DNA from: Schistosoma haematobium
Taxonomy: Eukaryota > Platyhelminthes > Trematoda > Strigeidida > Schistosomatidae
NCBI RefSeq assembly: GCF_000699445.3
Contig: NC_067197.1
Span: 21,497,809-21,561,808, forward strand
DNA: 64,000 nt
Direction of reading: 5' to 3'
Below the pieces are notes generated by a model. It did no database searches. It saw only the letters and a list, made by a program, of their open reading frames with translations, and was not told where the DNA came from. Shown in pieces: positions 63,180 to 64,000 of the stretch. Within the stretch, counting starts at the first letter, position 1; every line of letters begins with the position of its first letter. The position numbers were made by a program, and so were the translations under genes.

Positions 63180-63860
63180 TACTGTTCTGTTAAAAAAGAG
63201 TGGTGAAAGTGGCGGGTGAAGGTCAAAGGAAAATGTTCTTGAGTGCTCTTAGAAGTATGAGGGCGGTTATCACTTCCCAGTTGCCCACACTGCGGAAGGG
63301 TTCTTCTGGTGGTACCTAAAAAGAAAATTGGATTAAGGATGATATAAATGACCTGAGGTCGTGATCGCAATACCTAAGGGACAACTGCTTGAAGCCAACC
63401 ACACACGACCTTTTTGTAGGAAGTTTTCGTGTTAGCTCCGTACTTGTTGAGACCTTATCACCGGAGACGGATATCCGTAGGATAAGGCAAGATGGGCATT
63501 TTTAGGGTCGATCTTTTCTAACCCCACCCCTCCTTGTCGAAAGACAGCATCCTTGCTATGTTTGTTGTCTGAAGAAAACATCTTACTGACGTCACACGTC
63601 TGTACAATCAGCAGTACGACTTCGCCTTCGACCTTTTAGTTTTACCGCCCTTCAACCGACCTGTCTGGCATGGTGGAACCTTGAAGAACGACTGTTCCAG
63701 CCAGTTTGGCTCAATTGGTTCATCACGATAGGCAAGCCAGACCACCACGTCAAGGTAGCAACAACAGTATAAAGTTTTAAAGCAACGTACCAATAAATAT
63801 AAAGCCCTCAGTTTTGTATAACTTGGAGGAAACATTATGTAGCAGCCATCGACAGTTAAA
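63180..63860 (+). mobile_element. GC-richer repeat-like patch, probable retrotransposon remnant
   Basis: Composition shifts clearly: GC-rich words such as GAGGGCGGTTATCACTTCCC, CCGGAGACGGATATCCG and CCCCACCCCTCC appear, unlike the flanks. It resembles the 3' noncoding part of a schistosome non-LTR element, but I cannot name the family and no reverse-transcriptase motif is present. The 75-codon minus-strand frame at 63,608-63,835 is probably incidental. Confidence 0.4.
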
Positions 63861-64000
63861 TTGTACGGTTCGATATATGCTTATTCTTAAAGTATGCTTC
63901 TATGCCTCGTACCGTTTTGGAGAGCTTTTATTACGAGATGTTTAGAGAAATATATTTTCTGGACTGTAAGTTAAAAAACAACATTATAGTATACTATAGT

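Overview
The window reads as nuclear DNA of a schistosome-type flatworm (Schistosoma or a close relative). The unique sequence is AT-rich. The only protein-coding gene I can reconstruct has schistosome-style architecture: a 48-nt first intron followed by multi-kilobase introns. The interspersed repeats match families known from schistosomes: a tRNA-like SINE carrying a hammerhead-ribozyme core (SM-alpha type), an RTE-clade LINE resembling SR2, and a Penelope-like element. The species assignment is inference; no search was possible.

Region 1 (1-18,405) is an extremely homogeneous head-to-tail tandem array of a unit of about 648 bp, roughly 28 copies, running off the left edge. All clear length variation lies in a (GA)n tract and a T/G-rich run. 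On the plus strand every unit carries two complete splice-donor/splice-acceptor pairs, giving a repeated layout of intron (122), exon (about 170), intron (142), exon (214). Stops block all three frames of the 214-nt segment, so if the array is transcribed from the plus strand the product would be a spliced noncoding RNA. This is the most unusual object in the window.

Region 2 (18,406-33,789) holds one real gene on the minus strand: a five-exon, 577-residue MFSD6-like major facilitator transporter. I assembled it from exons whose phases agree at all four junctions. Its introns have collected SINE copies, and one copy of a 208-bp repeat lies in intron 3 while the second lies about 0.6 kb upstream of the start codon.

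Region 3 (33,790-64,000) contains no gene I can defend. It holds SINE copies (several as inverted pairs), a 5'-truncated, frame-broken RTE LINE (40,271-41,460), a decayed Penelope-like element with reverse transcriptase, GIY-YIG remnant and a degenerate hammerhead (44,105-46,200), a candidate minus-strand LTR (51,358-51,686) beside a compositionally odd block, a SINE foldback (59,281-59,553) and a GC-richer repeat-like patch near the right end (63,180-63,860). The rest is AT-rich intergenic sequence with microsatellites.

No rRNA, functional tRNA, CRISPR, operon or bacterial-type signal was seen. The transporter and the array face each other: plus-strand transcription of the array would run toward the 3' end of the transporter gene.
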